Shown piece after piece: positions 35,479 to 45,037 of a stretch of 64,000 nt of DNA; position 1 is the stretch's first letter; every line of letters starts with the position of its first letter. Made by a program: the position numbers and the translations under genes. Under the pieces are notes generated by a model. That model was given only the letters and a program-made list of their open reading frames with translations. It did not search any database and was not told where the DNA came from. The stretch is taken from positions 1 to 64,000 of the forward strand of contig JAJTEW010000006.1 of the NCBI GenBank assembly GCA_021299875.1. Reading direction: 5' to 3'. The DNA is from Comamonadaceae bacterium (lineage in GTDB: Bacteria > Pseudomonadota > Gammaproteobacteria > Burkholderiales > Burkholderiaceae_C).

Positions 35479-36501
35479 TCATTGTTCAACAAGGAAAGCC
35501 CCGATCTCATGGAGGAGGCGATCTCTGGCGTGTTCCAGGTGCAGCAAGTGTGTGCCTCGATCAAGAGTGACGAGTCGCTTCTTGGATGCTCGCAGAGCAT
35601 TCATCAGTGAAGCGGCGTCCATATCGCTCGAGAGTCTGTCCTGCGCACCCCGGAGCAGGAGCGTGTCACACCCGACCCGTCCCGCATCGAACAAGGCCGA
35701 TCCTTGAGAGACGGCCAAGGCATCCACCATGGGTCCAAGCGGTGCGCGAAAGCCCCCCCATGCATGGAAGTCGTCTGAGGCCATCAGCGCCTGCTCAGCT
35801 GCAGCCAGCGCTTCAGGGCTGCGAAAGCGGCTGGCATTTTCCTGGTCAATCTCCCAATCCCAGTTTCGCGCCAAATCTCCAGGCTTGAACAAGACATGGC
35901 CCCCGTGTTTGGGGTTGATGTGCCCGGGCGAAGCTGGGTCATGCGCATCCCCGGCCGCACCGGTGCAGGGCTTCCAGACCGGCGCGTACAGAACCAACTT
36001 GCGGACCAGGCCGGGATGGCGCAGGGCATAGTTGACACTGCGCGCTGTTCCCCATGAATACCCCAGTAAATCGACCTGCGCTGCGCCTTCCTCACCCAGG
36101 ACGAATCGAACAACATCTTCGAGATCAGCCACCGCATCACGCATGCAACCCAGGGAGGGTGTGGACTCCGCTGCTGGTCGGCCCATGAAAGGGGGGCGAC
36201 TGGACAGGCCATACCCGCGCAAGTCAAACAGGTAGACCCGAAAGCCTTGGGCGGCAAGCGCCTGCTGCATGGAGTAGCCGGGAACGTCCAGAATGGCCGA
36301 GGCAGGCTGAAAGAAGCCATGAACCAAAACCAATGGGGTTCGCCCAAGAGGTCCTCGGGCACGCACATACAGCTTCTGGCCTTCTGCCAAGGTACTCGGG
36401 ATGAACCACTCCGAGGGCTCAAGGCTGACAGGCGTCTCGTCGTCGGCTGCGTTGCCGACGGCCTTGGCGTCATCCATGGCGGTCGTGGCAAACGAACTCA
36501 C
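35479..36501 (-). CDS. Alpha/beta hydrolase
   Basis: A 340-residue cytoplasmic alpha/beta hydrolase with oxyanion-hole region LVLVHGFFQPASAI, nucleophile serine in the elbow DLLGYSWGTARS and the late catalytic histidine in RGTHLLHLEHARD. It starts with GTG at 36501, overlapping the stop of the upstream Bug protein gene (GTGA). The substrate is unknown. Coupling to a solute-binding protein and a divergent LysR regulator suggests catabolism of a carboxylate or ester. Confidence 0.85.
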   Translation of the reverse strand: MSSFATTAMDDAKAVGNAADDETPVSLEPSEWFIPSTLAEGQKLYVRARGPLGRTPLVLVHGFFQPASAILDVPGYSMQQALAAQGFRVYLFDLRGYGLSSRPPFMGRPAAESTPSLGCMRDAVADLEDVVRFVLGEEGAAQVDLLGYSWGTARSVNYALRHPGLVRKLVLYAPVWKPCTGAAGDAHDPASPGHINPKHGGHVLFKPGDLARNWDWEIDQENASRFRSPEALAAAEQALMASDDFHAWGGFRAPLGPMVDALAVSQGSALFDAGRVGCDTLLLRGAQDRLSSDMDAASLMNALRASKKRLVTLDRGTHLLHLEHARDRLLHEIGAFLVEQ

Positions 36502-37469
36502 TCTGCTTGTACCCCTGCCGTGCGCATGGCTTCGGCAATCAGTGGCGTCTCACGTTCTAGCGCTGCCTTGAATTGCGCCGGGGTGTTGCCCATGGCCGAC
36601 CAGCCGAACCGTGCCAGAAAGTCTTGCATGGGTTTCTCCGCAAGAACTTTGACCACCCCATCTCGCACTTTGTTGACGACCTCCACCGGCGTGCCGGCGG
36701 GAGCAGCCAGCGCCACCCAGCTCGGGACCGAAAAAGTGCCTTCGGTGAAACCCAGCTCGGCGTAGGTCGGCACGTCAGGCAGGGCCGCAGAACGCTGGCC
36801 TCCGCCCACCGCCACAATCTTGCCCAGGCCTTTGGCCTGTATGTCGAGCGCTGCTGGAACCCCCGCAATGGTCATCTGAATATGGCCGCCCATGAAATCC
36901 TGCACGGCAGGAGCGCCACCCCGGTAGCCCACGATGGTCATGTTGGCACGGGTCTTTTGCGCCAATGCCGCTGCGATCAGGTGTGGGTAAGTCCCGGAGC
37001 CCCAGGTGCCAAAGCTGATGGGCGGGCTTTTAGGGCCAAGGTCCTTGATCGAGGCAACACCCGCGTCGTTGCGCAGCACCAGCACAGGTGGAGTACTGGC
37101 CACTTGAGTAATGGGAGCGAAATCCTTTAGGGGATCGTAGGGCAGATTCTTGAAGAGCCGAGGCAAATAGGTGAACGAGTCTGGGAGAGTGAACAGCAGC
37201 GTATGGCCATCGGCTGCGGACTTGGCCACTTCAGCAGCCCCCAGGCTGCTGCTGGCTCCGGGCTTGTTGTCCACGACCACGGCCTGCCCGAATTGCTCGG
37301 CCAACCCCCTGGCCACCTGACGTGCGGCAGCATCCACTGGCCCGCCAGCCGGATACGGAACCACGATGCGGACCGTCTTGCTCGGGTAACTTGCGGCCGT
37401 CTGTGCGTGTGTGGCACTAGTGGCCAGCACGGAAGCAGCCAGAGCCCAATGGATGAGACGTCGAACCAT
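36498..37469 (-). CDS. Bug-family tripartite tricarboxylate transporter binding protein
   Basis: A periplasmic solute-binding protein of 323 residues with a Sec signal peptide (RLIHWALAASVLATSATHAQ, cut after AQ). Family blocks are YPSKTVRIVVPYPAGGPVDA, VVVDNKPGASSSLGAAEVAK, YRGGAPAVQDFMGGHIQM and LPDVPTYAELGF. No TctA or TctB membrane genes are nearby, as usual for the expanded Bug family of Burkholderiales. The ligand is unknown. AGGAGA precedes the ATG. Confidence 0.92.
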   Translation of the reverse strand: MVRRLIHWALAASVLATSATHAQTAASYPSKTVRIVVPYPAGGPVDAAARQVARGLAEQFGQAVVVDNKPGASSSLGAAEVAKSAADGHTLLFTLPDSFTYLPRLFKNLPYDPLKDFAPITQVASTPPVLVLRNDAGVASIKDLGPKSPPISFGTWGSGTYPHLIAAALAQKTRANMTIVGYRGGAPAVQDFMGGHIQMTIAGVPAALDIQAKGLGKIVAVGGGQRSAALPDVPTYAELGFTEGTFSVPSWVALAAPAGTPVEVVNKVRDGVVKVLAEKPMQDFLARFGWSAMGNTPAQFKAALERETPLIAEAMRTAGVQAE

Positions 37470-37531
37470 GATTGTCTCCTGATGGTGGTATCAGGTTCAC
37501 ATGGTAGGACCCACCTTTCATTTGTGTGAGC

Positions 37532-37565
37532 GATTGCACAGCTAGCAATCATCGATATGATCGAT
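37532..37565. promoter_or_regulatory. Candidate LysR operator in the Bug/LysR divergent gap
   Basis: A perfect dyad GATTGC-acagcta-GCAATC (37532-37550) contains the LysR-type T-N11-A pattern. One base on, a second dyad ATCGAT-atg-ATCGAT (37551-37565) follows. Both lie in the 136-base gap between the divergent starts, the normal place for a LysR activator site. Confidence 0.6.
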
Positions 37566-37605
37566 GGAAATAGGTGGATCAAAACTGAGCAAGTGAATCA
37601 AGACA

Positions 37606-38559
37606 ATGGGAATAGATGTCTCGCTCCTTCAGGTGGTTCGGGCCTTGGCTCGGCACGGAACGGTCACTGCCGCTGCAGCCCACCTGGGGCTCACGCAGTC
37701 CACGGTCAGCTACGCGCTCGCACGCCTGCGTGCGCATTACAACGATCCCTTGTTTGTACCCGCAGGCAAGCAGTTGACCCGCACGCCGCTGGCCTCGCGT
37801 TTGATTGAAGAGGCGGAGCGGATTCTTCAGGACTTCGAGCGGATCGAATCGCTGACCGAGACTTTCGACCCCCGGCGGTCAAGGCGCAGGTTTCGCATTC
37901 ACATGATCGATGTGGCCGAAGTGTTGATTCTTCCCGGCCTGATGCACCGGCTCAGCGAAGAAAGTCTGCCGGTGGAAATTGATGTGGTGAGGATTCCAGG
38001 CGTCGAAGTTTGGGGCGAGCTCGAGTCGGGCAGGCTCGACTTGGTGATCGGGACGCCATGGAAATCGCCGCCAACGCTGTTTCGGCAAAAGTTGTTGGCA
38101 GAGCACTACGTCGGGATTGCGCGCAAGGGACATCCTCTACAGCATCAGCTGGAGTCGCTGGAGGGCTACCTTCGCTGTTCACACTGTGTCGTCAAGCCCA
38201 GGGGCCCAACTCTTGGGCGGATGGAGGCCGCCCTGGCGTCGCTGTATCCAGAACGCCGTGTCCCGCTGCAGGTCATGGACTTTTTGTCAGTACCGTCCAT
38301 CGTGGCCAGCACAGACATGGTGGCTGCTGTACCCTCAACTTTAGTGGCTCTTCACCCCAACAGAGACCAACTGCAGGTCTTCAAGTTGCCCATAGCCCAG
38401 ACGGGTTTCGTCGTGATGCAGCACTGGCACAAGCGTGTGCAATCCGACATGGCCAACGTTTGGTTGCGTCAGTTGTTAAAGGACTTGACGGCCAGTTATG
38501 CATCCCTGCCCAACACCTTCGCTACAGACATGGATGATGTGCAACGGCTAGGCGCTTGA
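37606..38559 (+). CDS. LysR-family transcriptional regulator
   Basis: A 317-residue regulator. An N-terminal winged helix-turn-helix (RALARHGTVTAAAAHLGLTQ, STVSYALARLRAHY) is followed by the linker helix and a periplasmic-binding-like effector domain (from about residue 95, with RFRIHMIDVAEVLILPGLM and DLVIGTPW). It is divergent from the Bug-hydrolase pair and probably controls it in response to the transported compound. It ends 18 bases from the convergent miaA stop. Confidence 0.93.
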   Translation: MGIDVSLLQVVRALARHGTVTAAAAHLGLTQSTVSYALARLRAHYNDPLFVPAGKQLTRTPLASRLIEEAERILQDFERIESLTETFDPRRSRRRFRIHMIDVAEVLILPGLMHRLSEESLPVEIDVVRIPGVEVWGELESGRLDLVIGTPWKSPPTLFRQKLLAEHYVGIARKGHPLQHQLESLEGYLRCSHCVVKPRGPTLGRMEAALASLYPERRVPLQVMDFLSVPSIVASTDMVAAVPSTLVALHPNRDQLQVFKLPIAQTGFVVMQHWHKRVQSDMANVWLRQLLKDLTASYASLPNTFATDMDDVQRLGA

Positions 38560-38577
38560 CGAGCATCAAGCCATCGA

Positions 38578-39567
38578 TCAAACCCCAGGTTTGCCTGTAT
38601 CCAAATGCATCGCTGCAGTCATCATTTGCGCCAGTGCTTCCGGTCCATCGGACGCCACCACCACCCGATCCGGCATGCTGCGCAGCCAAGTGATTTGCCG
38701 CTTGGCCAGTTGGCGCGTGGCGAAGATGCCGCGCGCCAAGATATCGGCTTCGCGCCAGTTTGCGTCCAGGCCTTCCCACGCTTGTCGGTAACCCACGCAG
38801 CGCATCGAAGGCAAGTTGGGGTGCAAGTCGCCGCGTGCCTTGAGTTGCCGCACTTCGTCCAAAAAGCCGGTGGCCATCATTTGCTCAAATCGCAGCGCGA
38901 TGCGTTGGTGCAGCCAGGCGCGGTCGGCTGGCTCCAGGCTGATGACGGGGATGTGCCAGTCGGGTGCATGGGCTTTGGCGCTTTGGTGAAAAGACGTGAG
39001 GGTCTGGCCGGTGGCGGTCCAGACTTCAAGAGCGCGGCCAATGCGCTGACTGTCGTGCGGGGCCAGTCGGGCGGCCGTCTGCGGGTCCACCTGGGCCAGC
39101 TTGGCGTGCAGGGCAGGCCAGCCGATGAGTTCGGCTTCATGATGAATCTGGGCGCGGATCTCGGGGTCGGCTGAGGGGATGTCGTTCAAGCCTTCGAGCA
39201 GGGCTTTCAGGTACAGCATCGTGCCGCCCACCAAAAGCGGCGTTTTGCCGCGGGTACGGATGTCCTGAATCAGCCGAGAGGCGTCTTTGGCGAACTCGGC
39301 AGCGCTGTAGCTTTGCAGAGGGTCCAGCGTGTCAATCAGGTGGTGGGGTACGGTGGCCTGTTCTTCGCGACTGGGTTTGGCCGTGCCAATGTCCATGCCC
39401 CGGTAAACCAGGGCCGAATCAACACTGATGATTTCTGCGCCGCCATGGGGCCGCAGGCTTTGCGCCAAGGCCAGGGCGGCTGCCGTTTTGCCACTGGCGG
39501 TGGGGCCGACGATGGCAATGGCGTCCACCGGGCGCTGTGGGGCACCGCGCACGTTGGAGGCGTTCAT
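38578..39567 (-). CDS. miaA: tRNA dimethylallyltransferase MiaA
   Basis: MiaA adds an isopentenyl group to A37 of tRNAs that read UNN codons. The 329-residue protein has the P-loop [17 protein letters not shown] near residue 18, [40 protein letters not shown] and [16 protein letters not shown] chose ATG at 39567, overlapping the MFS gene stop as ATGA. The longer frame upstream lies in the MFS gene. Confidence 0.96.
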   Translation of the reverse strand: MNASNVRGAPQRPVDAIAIVGPTASGKTAAALALAQSLRPHGGAEIISVDSALVYRGMDIGTAKPSREEQATVPHHLIDTLDPLQSYSAAEFAKDASRLIQDIRTRGKTPLLVGGTMLYLKALLEGLNDIPSADPEIRAQIHHEAELIGWPALHAKLAQVDPQTAARLAPHDSQRIGRALEVWTATGQTLTSFHQSAKAHAPDWHIPVISLEPADRAWLHQRIALRFEQMMATGFLDEVRQLKARGDLHPNLPSMRCVGYRQAWEGLDANWREADILARGIFATRQLAKRQITWLRSMPDRVVVASDGPEALAQMMTAAMHLDTGKPGV

Positions 39568-40790
39568 GGCGTGGCCTTGTCGGGTGAGGTCTGCACATCG
39601 GAGTGCCCATGCCGTTGCACCAAGGTCCAGGCGACGATGCTGATGAACACGCTCCACAGCAGCAGGCCGTGGGCCAAGGCAAAGACGGGCTCGTCCATTT
39701 GTGTGCCCAGCCAGCCTCCCATGAAGAAAGCGCCCAGCATCATCAAAAAGCCGTTCAGCGCCGAGGCCGTTCCAGCGTGTTGCGGAAACGGCCCGACCGC
39801 ACCGCTTTGACCGCAAGACTGGTGCACGCCGTGTCCCAACATGAACAGGTAAATGGGGCCCATCACACTGGCTGCGCCATACCAGTCCTGGCCTTGGCCT
39901 GCGTAGGCCAAAGCGGCCATGCTGACCCCACCCGCCAAGGTGAGGCAGGCGGCAACGCCCACGGTGCGTTGCACGCTGGTGCGCCGGAGCATCCAGCGGC
40001 ACCAGAAGGTGCCCACGATGTAGGACAGCGACATGCTGAGCATGAAAAACCCATAGGCCGTGGTGCTGTAGTCCATGCTGCGCGTGAACACAAACGCCGA
40101 ACAGGCCAAAAAGGTGAACAGGCCCAGGTAGGCGCTCGAAGACAAGGCGCACCAGGCACGGAAAGTGGGATGGCGCAAGATGTCGCGGTTGGCCATCCAC
40201 AGCTGGCGCAGCTGCAGGGCGTCGGGGTTGGGCCGCGCCAGGGTTTCTTCAAAGCGCCACAGCAGCAGACCGAAGGTGAGGGCGCCAAACGAGGCCAGAC
40301 TGAGCAGGGCCACACGCCAGCCCAGCCAGTCGGTCAGCACGCCGCCCATGGGCGCGCAGGTGCAGGCGATGATGCCCAGGCCCGTGAGCGCTTGCGACAT
40401 GACGTTGGCCCCTTGGGCTGGAGCATACAGGTCGCGCACCACGGCGCGTGCGGCCATGACACCTGCGCCCATGGCCACACCTTGCAGGGCACGGCCTGCA
40501 ATCAGCCAGGCCATGCTGGGGGCCAGCGCACAGGCCACCGAGGCCAGCACGTAAGCGCCCATGCCCCACAACAAAATGGGTCTGCGACCAAAGCGGTCAG
40601 ACAACGGTCCCCACACCAGTTGCGACAGGCCAAACGCCAGCAGCAGGGCCGTGAGTGTGAGCTGGGCTTGGCCCATGCCCGCGGCAAAGCCTTCGGTGAT
40701 GGCCGGTAGCGCGGGCAGATAGAGGTCGGTCGTGACGGGTTGCAGGCCGAGCAATAGGGCCAGCAGCAGCACGATGAGTTTTTGCGACAT
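39564..40790 (-). CDS. MFS multidrug exporter, Bcr/CflA-like
   Basis: A 408-residue major facilitator with about 12 hydrophobic segments. The N-terminal motifs [18 protein letters not shown] and [18 protein letters not shown] and the helix-5 motif [16 protein letters not shown] are typical of the drug/H+ antiporter family that includes Bcr and CflA. The substrate is not predictable. It separates mutL from miaA, which are neighbours in many bacteria, and overlaps miaA by 4 bases. Confidence 0.88.
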   Translation of the reverse strand: MSQKLIVLLLALLLGLQPVTTDLYLPALPAITEGFAAGMGQAQLTLTALLLAFGLSQLVWGPLSDRFGRRPILLWGMGAYVLASVACALAPSMAWLIAGRALQGVAMGAGVMAARAVVRDLYAPAQGANVMSQALTGLGIIACTCAPMGGVLTDWLGWRVALLSLASFGALTFGLLLWRFEETLARPNPDALQLRQLWMANRDILRHPTFRAWCALSSSAYLGLFTFLACSAFVFTRSMDYSTTAYGFFMLSMSLSYIVGTFWCRWMLRRTSVQRTVGVAACLTLAGGVSMAALAYAGQGQDWYGAASVMGPIYLFMLGHGVHQSCGQSGAVGPFPQHAGTASALNGFLMMLGAFFMGGWLGTQMDEPVFALAHGLLLWSVFISIVAWTLVQRHGHSDVQTSPDKATP

Positions 40791-40820
40791 GCTGCTTATG
40801 CGGTGTTTTCTTCGTGAAGC

Positions 40821-40905
40821 GCATTGGGCGAGGCCGGTGCGTGGCTGCCCTCATACTCGCTTCGCTCGCCAAATCGGGCAGTCCACACACCGGCCTCGCC
40901 CATTG
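40821..40905. repeat. Long palindrome with 30-base arms between mutL and the MFS gene
   Basis: The arm at 40821-40850 (GCATTGGGCGAGGCCGGTGC then GTGGCTGCCC) is almost perfectly complementary to 40876-40905 (GGGCAGTCCACACACCGGCC then TCGCCCATTG). The 25-base spacer contains CTCGCTTCGCTCG, which can fold too. It fills most of the 145-base gap after the mutL stop and ends 31 bases from the MFS start. It looks like a mobile intergenic repeat or strong terminator; there is no U-tract. Confidence 0.8.
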
Positions 40906-40935
40906 CTTTGTGGTCGTTCAAAGTGAGGTGTTCCA

Positions 40936-42921
40936 TTAGCGGCCCCGCAAGAACAAAGCATCCAGATCGCGCATGCCCATTTGCCGCCAGGTGGGGCGGC
41001 CGTGGTTGCATTGGTCTGACCTCTCGGTCTCTTCCATTTGACGCAGCAGGCCGTTCATCTCGTCCAGTGTCAGGCGGCGGTTGGCGCGCACCGCGCCGTG
41101 GCAGGCCATGGTGGCCAGGATTTCGTTTTGGGCGCGTTGCACCACGGTGCTGGCGTCGTGTTGCGCCAGTTCGGCCAGCACGCTGCGGGCGAGCTCCACC
41201 GCATCGCCTTGGGCCAGGCTGGTGGGCACAGCGCGCACGGCCAAAGTTTTGGCCGACAGCGGAAAGATTTCCAGGCCGAGTTGCGCCAGTGCCTCGGCGC
41301 AGGCCTCTGCAGTGGCCACTTCGGTTGGGTTGGCGGCAAAGGTGGCCGGGATCAAAAGCGGTTGGCTGGCGATGCGCGGGCCTTCGCTGCCTGCGGCATT
41401 GAGTTGGTTTTTCAGGCGCTCATACACGATGCGCTCGTGCGCGGCGTGCATGTCCACCACCACCAAGCCTTGTTTGTTTTCGGCCAAGATGTAAACGCCA
41501 TGCAGCTGCGCGATGGCGCGGCCCAGAGGCCAGTCACCTTCGGGCAGCGGTGGTGGCGTATCCACACCCTTGTAGGCGCTTGCCCCTGCAAGCGAAGGGT
41601 CTCCGTTCGCGAAAGGCACGGGCCAATCGACGGGGCGGGCTTCCTGTGCAGTGAGCGCTTCGCCACGCCCAGGCGGGTTCCACAGCGCCTTCAGATCCGC
41701 CATGGCCTGCTCACCGTCCACGCGGGGGCGCACAAAGTCGGCGGGTTTGTAGCTGGGTGCCGAAAAAGTCGAAGGGCCAGAGCGCTCGAAAGCCATGCCG
41801 CCTTGCTGCCAGCTGGCCGATTCGGGCAGGGCTTTGGGCGCAGAGGCTTTCAGGTCAAAAGCGCTGTCGGCGTCGTTGGGTGCATCGGTCAGCAGGTGGG
41901 CGCGCGGCGCGGCCAGCGCGTTCTCAAGGGCATGCCGCACGGCTTGGTGCACGGCACGGCTGTCTCTGAAACGCACTTCGATTTTGGTCGGGTGCACGTT
42001 CACATCGACCAGCGTTGGGTCGATCTGCATGAACAGCGCGTAGGCCGGTTGTTTGTGGCCGTGCAGCACGTCTTCGTAAGCGCTGCGCGCGCCGTGCATG
42101 ACCACTTTGTCGCGCACAAAGCGGCCGTTCACATAAGCAAACTGGTGGTCGGGACGTGAGCGGGCAGCGTCTGGCAAACCAGCACGGCCGATCACTTTGA
42201 GCGGACCCGCGTTGTAGGCCACGGGGATGGATTGCGCCACGAAGTCTTCGCCCAATACATCGGCCAAGCGTTGTTCCAGGCCCGAAGCGCCGGGGTGCAC
42301 GCGCCACTGCTCGACCAGTTTGCCTTCATGCCAAATGGCGAAGCCGACGTCGGGGCGGGCCAATGCGTGGCGGCGCACAGCTTCGATGCAATGGGCCAGC
42401 TCGGTGCTGTCGCTTTTCAAAAATTTGCGGCGGGCAGGGGTCGAGAAGAACAGCTCTTTGACCTCCACGGTGGTGCCCACGGCACGGGCGGCTGGGCGGA
42501 TTTCGCCCGTGCGGCCATCCAAGGCAAAGGCAGTGGCCTGGCCATCCATGCGCGAGAGCAAGGTCAGCTCGGACACCGAATGGATGGCCGCCAAGGCTTC
42601 CCCCCGAAAGCCCATGGTCATCACCGATTCGAGGTCGTCGAGGTTACCGATCTTGCTGGTGGCGTGGCGTTTGAGGGCGGTGGCCAGCTCGTCGGGGGCA
42701 ATGCCACCGCCGTCGTCTTCCACCGAGATCAGCCGGGTGCCGCCACCCATCAGGCGCAGCGTGATGCTTTGCGCGCCAGCATCTATGGCGTTGTCCACCA
42801 ACTCGCGCACCACCGAAGCCGGGCGCTCGACCACCTCGCCTGCGGCGATCTGGCTGATCAGTTCATCGGGGAGTTCGCGGATGGGGCGGCGCGCGGGAGC
42901 CGGGGTCTGTTGGGAAGTCAC
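40936..42921 (-). CDS. mutL: DNA mismatch repair protein MutL
   Basis: MutL couples mismatch recognition by MutS to strand removal. The 661-residue protein has the GHKL ATPase blocks ISQIAAGEVVERPASVVREL, VEDDGGGIAPDEL and TMGFRGEALAAIHSVSEL. A proline-rich linker (about 335-470) leads to a C-terminal dimer domain with the endonuclease motif DMHAAHERIVYE (D-x-H-A-x2-E-x4-E) and QCNHGRPTW. Nicking activity is therefore expected, unlike E. coli MutL, which relies on MutH. Confidence 0.96.
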   Translation of the reverse strand: MTSQQTPAPARRPIRELPDELISQIAAGEVVERPASVVRELVDNAIDAGAQSITLRLMGGGTRLISVEDDGGGIAPDELATALKRHATSKIGNLDDLESVMTMGFRGEALAAIHSVSELTLLSRMDGQATAFALDGRTGEIRPAARAVGTTVEVKELFFSTPARRKFLKSDSTELAHCIEAVRRHALARPDVGFAIWHEGKLVEQWRVHPGASGLEQRLADVLGEDFVAQSIPVAYNAGPLKVIGRAGLPDAARSRPDHQFAYVNGRFVRDKVVMHGARSAYEDVLHGHKQPAYALFMQIDPTLVDVNVHPTKIEVRFRDSRAVHQAVRHALENALAAPRAHLLTDAPNDADSAFDLKASAPKALPESASWQQGGMAFERSGPSTFSAPSYKPADFVRPRVDGEQAMADLKALWNPPGRGEALTAQEARPVDWPVPFANGDPSLAGASAYKGVDTPPPLPEGDWPLGRAIAQLHGVYILAENKQGLVVVDMHAAHERIVYERLKNQLNAAGSEGPRIASQPLLIPATFAANPTEVATAEACAEALAQLGLEIFPLSAKTLAVRAVPTSLAQGDAVELARSVLAELAQHDASTVVQRAQNEILATMACHGAVRANRRLTLDEMNGLLRQMEETERSDQCNHGRPTWRQMGMRDLDALFLRGR

Positions 42922-42976
42922 CTGGAGATTTTAGGGTGTCCGGTGACGGGGGGAGTCCGGGGATAATCTGGACATC

Positions 42977-43606
42977 TTGCTGCAACTCGTTGATTTCATC
43001 CTCCATGTCGACCGCTACCTGGAGGCCTTTGTGGCCCAACACGGGGCCTGGGTTTATGCCTTGTTGTTTCTGATCATTTTTGTCGAGACGGGTGTGGTGG
43101 TCATGCCCTTTTTGCCGGGCGACTCCTTGCTCTTCATTGTGGGCGCCATGTGCGGCGCAGGCTTGATGAGTTTGCCCTTGGTCATGGGTTTGTTGTTGGC
43201 CGCAGCCATATTGGGTGACCAGACCAATTACACGATTGGGCGTTTCTTTGGACCCCGGGTGTTTCAGTGGGAAGAGTCGCGGTTTTTCAGCCGCCGGGGC
43301 TTTGACCAGGCCCACGCTTTTTACGAAAAATACGGCGGCATCACCATCATCTTGGCGCGATTCATGCCTTTTGTGCGCACCTTTGTGCCCTTTGTGGCGG
43401 GCGTGGCCGAGATGACGCGCAGCAAATTCACCTTCTTCAATGTGGTGGGTGCGGTGATCTGGGTGGTGGGCTTGTTGTCGGTGGGTTACCTGTTTGGCAA
43501 TCTGCCCATCGTGCAAGAGCACCTGAGCAAGATCATTTGGGCCTTGATCATTGTGCCGGGCTTGATCGCTGTGATTGGGGCCTGGAAGGCGCGTCAAGCA
43601 CCTTGA
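42977..43606 (+). CDS. DedA/VTT-family membrane protein, non-ATG start
   Basis: A 209-residue inner-membrane protein. DedA blocks are ETGVVVMPFLPGDSLLFIVG, LGDQTNYTIGRFFGP, ARFMPFVRTFVPFVAGVAEM and VGAVIWVVGLLSVGYLFG. The family is linked to membrane lipid flipping and envelope homeostasis. The frame has no ATG or GTG between an in-frame TGA at 42944 and the homologous N-terminus. TTG at 42977 or CTG at 42968 must start it. No Shine-Dalgarno site is properly placed. Confidence 0.9.
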   Translation: MLQLVDFILHVDRYLEAFVAQHGAWVYALLFLIIFVETGVVVMPFLPGDSLLFIVGAMCGAGLMSLPLVMGLLLAAAILGDQTNYTIGRFFGPRVFQWEESRFFSRRGFDQAHAFYEKYGGITIILARFMPFVRTFVPFVAGVAEMTRSKFTFFNVVGAVIWVVGLLSVGYLFGNLPIVQEHLSKIIWALIIVPGLIAVIGAWKARQAP

Positions 43607-43621
43607 GCACCCCGTCTGGGG

Positions 43622-45037
43622 CTAGATGCCCCGGTGCCTGGCCAGCGGCGGGTTGCGCGCAAAGTACTGCTGGATGCCCCGCATCAAGGCTTCGGTCAGT
43701 TGCTTTTGATAGGCCTCGCTGCGCAGCTTTTCTTCTTCCTCCGGGTTGCTGATGAAGGCCGTCTCTACCAGCACGCTGGGAATGTCGGGGGCTTTGAGCA
43801 CGGCAAAACCGGCTTGCTCCACGCGCGGTTTGTGCAGCCGTCCCACGCTGCCGATTTCTCGCAGCAGGCTGCCACCCAACTGCAAGCTGTCTTTGATTTG
43901 CGCGGCCGTGCTCATGTCGAGCAAGGCGCGTTGCACCTGGTTGTCATGACCGCCCAAGTTCATGCCGCCGATCAAATCGGCCTTGTTTTCTTTCTGGGCC
44001 ATCCACCGCGCTGCGGCGCTGGTGGCCGCGCCTTGACTGAGTGCAAACACGCTGGCGCCTCGCGCTTGGGGTGTGAAAAAGGCGTCGGCATGGATGCTGA
44101 CAAACAGGTCGGCCTGGACACGCTGGGCTTTTTGTACCCGCACGTGCAGGGGGATGAAAAAGTCGGCGTCCCGTGTCAGGTAAGCGCGCATGGGGTTGCC
44201 GTTGACACTGCTGGCATTGATGCGGTCGCGCAGCATTTTGGCGATGTTGAGCACCACGTCTTTTTCTCGGGTGCCCCCAGGACCAATGGCCCCCGGGTCT
44301 TCACCACCGTGGCCGGGGTCCAATGCGACGACGATGAGCCGGTCGGTCCGATCGGCCGGTGCCGTCTTGCTGGGTCGACCCGGGGCGTCCATGAACGTGT
44401 CGGGCGCAGCGTGCATGTCCTGACGCCGAGTAGAGGTCGCGGGCGGCGGGGGCAAGGGCATGGCTGGGCCAGTAGCGGACTGGCTTTGCCGGGCGATCAG
44501 TTCGCCCAAAGGGTCGTTGACCGCGGCGGGTGAAGAGGGCAGTGCCAAGGCGGCTCCGGGCGCAGAGGGCAAAGAGGGCGCGGTACGCTGTTGGATCAAC
44601 TGCTCAAGCGGGTCCACGGCTTGCACGGGGTAGAGGTCCAGCACCAGCCGGTGGGCATAGGGTGTCACCGGCGTGAGGCTGAACACCTGGGGTGTGATCG
44701 GGTGCTTGAGGTCGATCACCAGGCGCACCACATTGGCGCTGTATTGGGCCACCCGAATGCCGGCGATGTTCGGGTCAGACGCTTGCACTTTGCCCACCAG
44801 CTCACGCAGAGCGGCGTTCAGTTGCAGGCCTTCAATGTCCACCGCCAAGCGAGGAGGGGAGGCCACAAAGGTTTGTGTGGTTTTGAGCGGGGTGTCCGAT
44901 TCGAGCGTGACGCGGCTGTAATCGGGGGCAGGCCAAATGCGCACGGCCAGCATGTTGGCCCCCCGGGCCAACTGAGCGGCTCCCAAGCTCAAGGCCAAAA
45001 AACCCGCCTTCAGCAGACGGCGGCGGTCACCGCGCAT
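43622..45037 (-). CDS. amiC: N-acetylmuramoyl-L-alanine amidase AmiC, Tat-type signal
   Basis: A periplasmic zinc amidase that cleaves septal peptidoglycan during cell separation. I chose ATG at 45037. The N-terminus MRGDRRRLLKAGFLALSLGA is a twin-arginine-type signal, matching the Tat export of E. coli AmiC. An AMIN domain (about 30-130) targets the septum, a Pro/Ala-rich linker follows, and the Amidase_3 domain (about 235-460) has the zinc ligands in ALDPGHGGEDPGA, GTREKDVVLN and SIHADAF and the catalytic Glu in LVETAFISNPEEE. It overlaps the tsaE 3' end by 11 bases. Confidence 0.93.
   Translation of the reverse strand: MRGDRRRLLKAGFLALSLGAAQLARGANMLAVRIWPAPDYSRVTLESDTPLKTTQTFVASPPRLAVDIEGLQLNAALRELVGKVQASDPNIAGIRVAQYSANVVRLVIDLKHPITPQVFSLTPVTPYAHRLVLDLYPVQAVDPLEQLIQQRTAPSLPSAPGAALALPSSPAAVNDPLGELIARQSQSATGPAMPLPPPPATSTRRQDMHAAPDTFMDAPGRPSKTAPADRTDRLIVVALDPGHGGEDPGAIGPGGTREKDVVLNIAKMLRDRINASSVNGNPMRAYLTRDADFFIPLHVRVQKAQRVQADLFVSIHADAFFTPQARGASVFALSQGAATSAAARWMAQKENKADLIGGMNLGGHDNQVQRALLDMSTAAQIKDSLQLGGSLLREIGSVGRLHKPRVEQAGFAVLKAPDIPSVLVETAFISNPEEEEKLRSEAYQKQLTEALMRGIQQYFARNPPLARHRGI

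Noticed and set aside
43600..43640. Terminator between the convergent DedA and amiC genes
   Set aside because: Only a four-base CCCC/GGGG stem without a U-tract is present, too weak to call.
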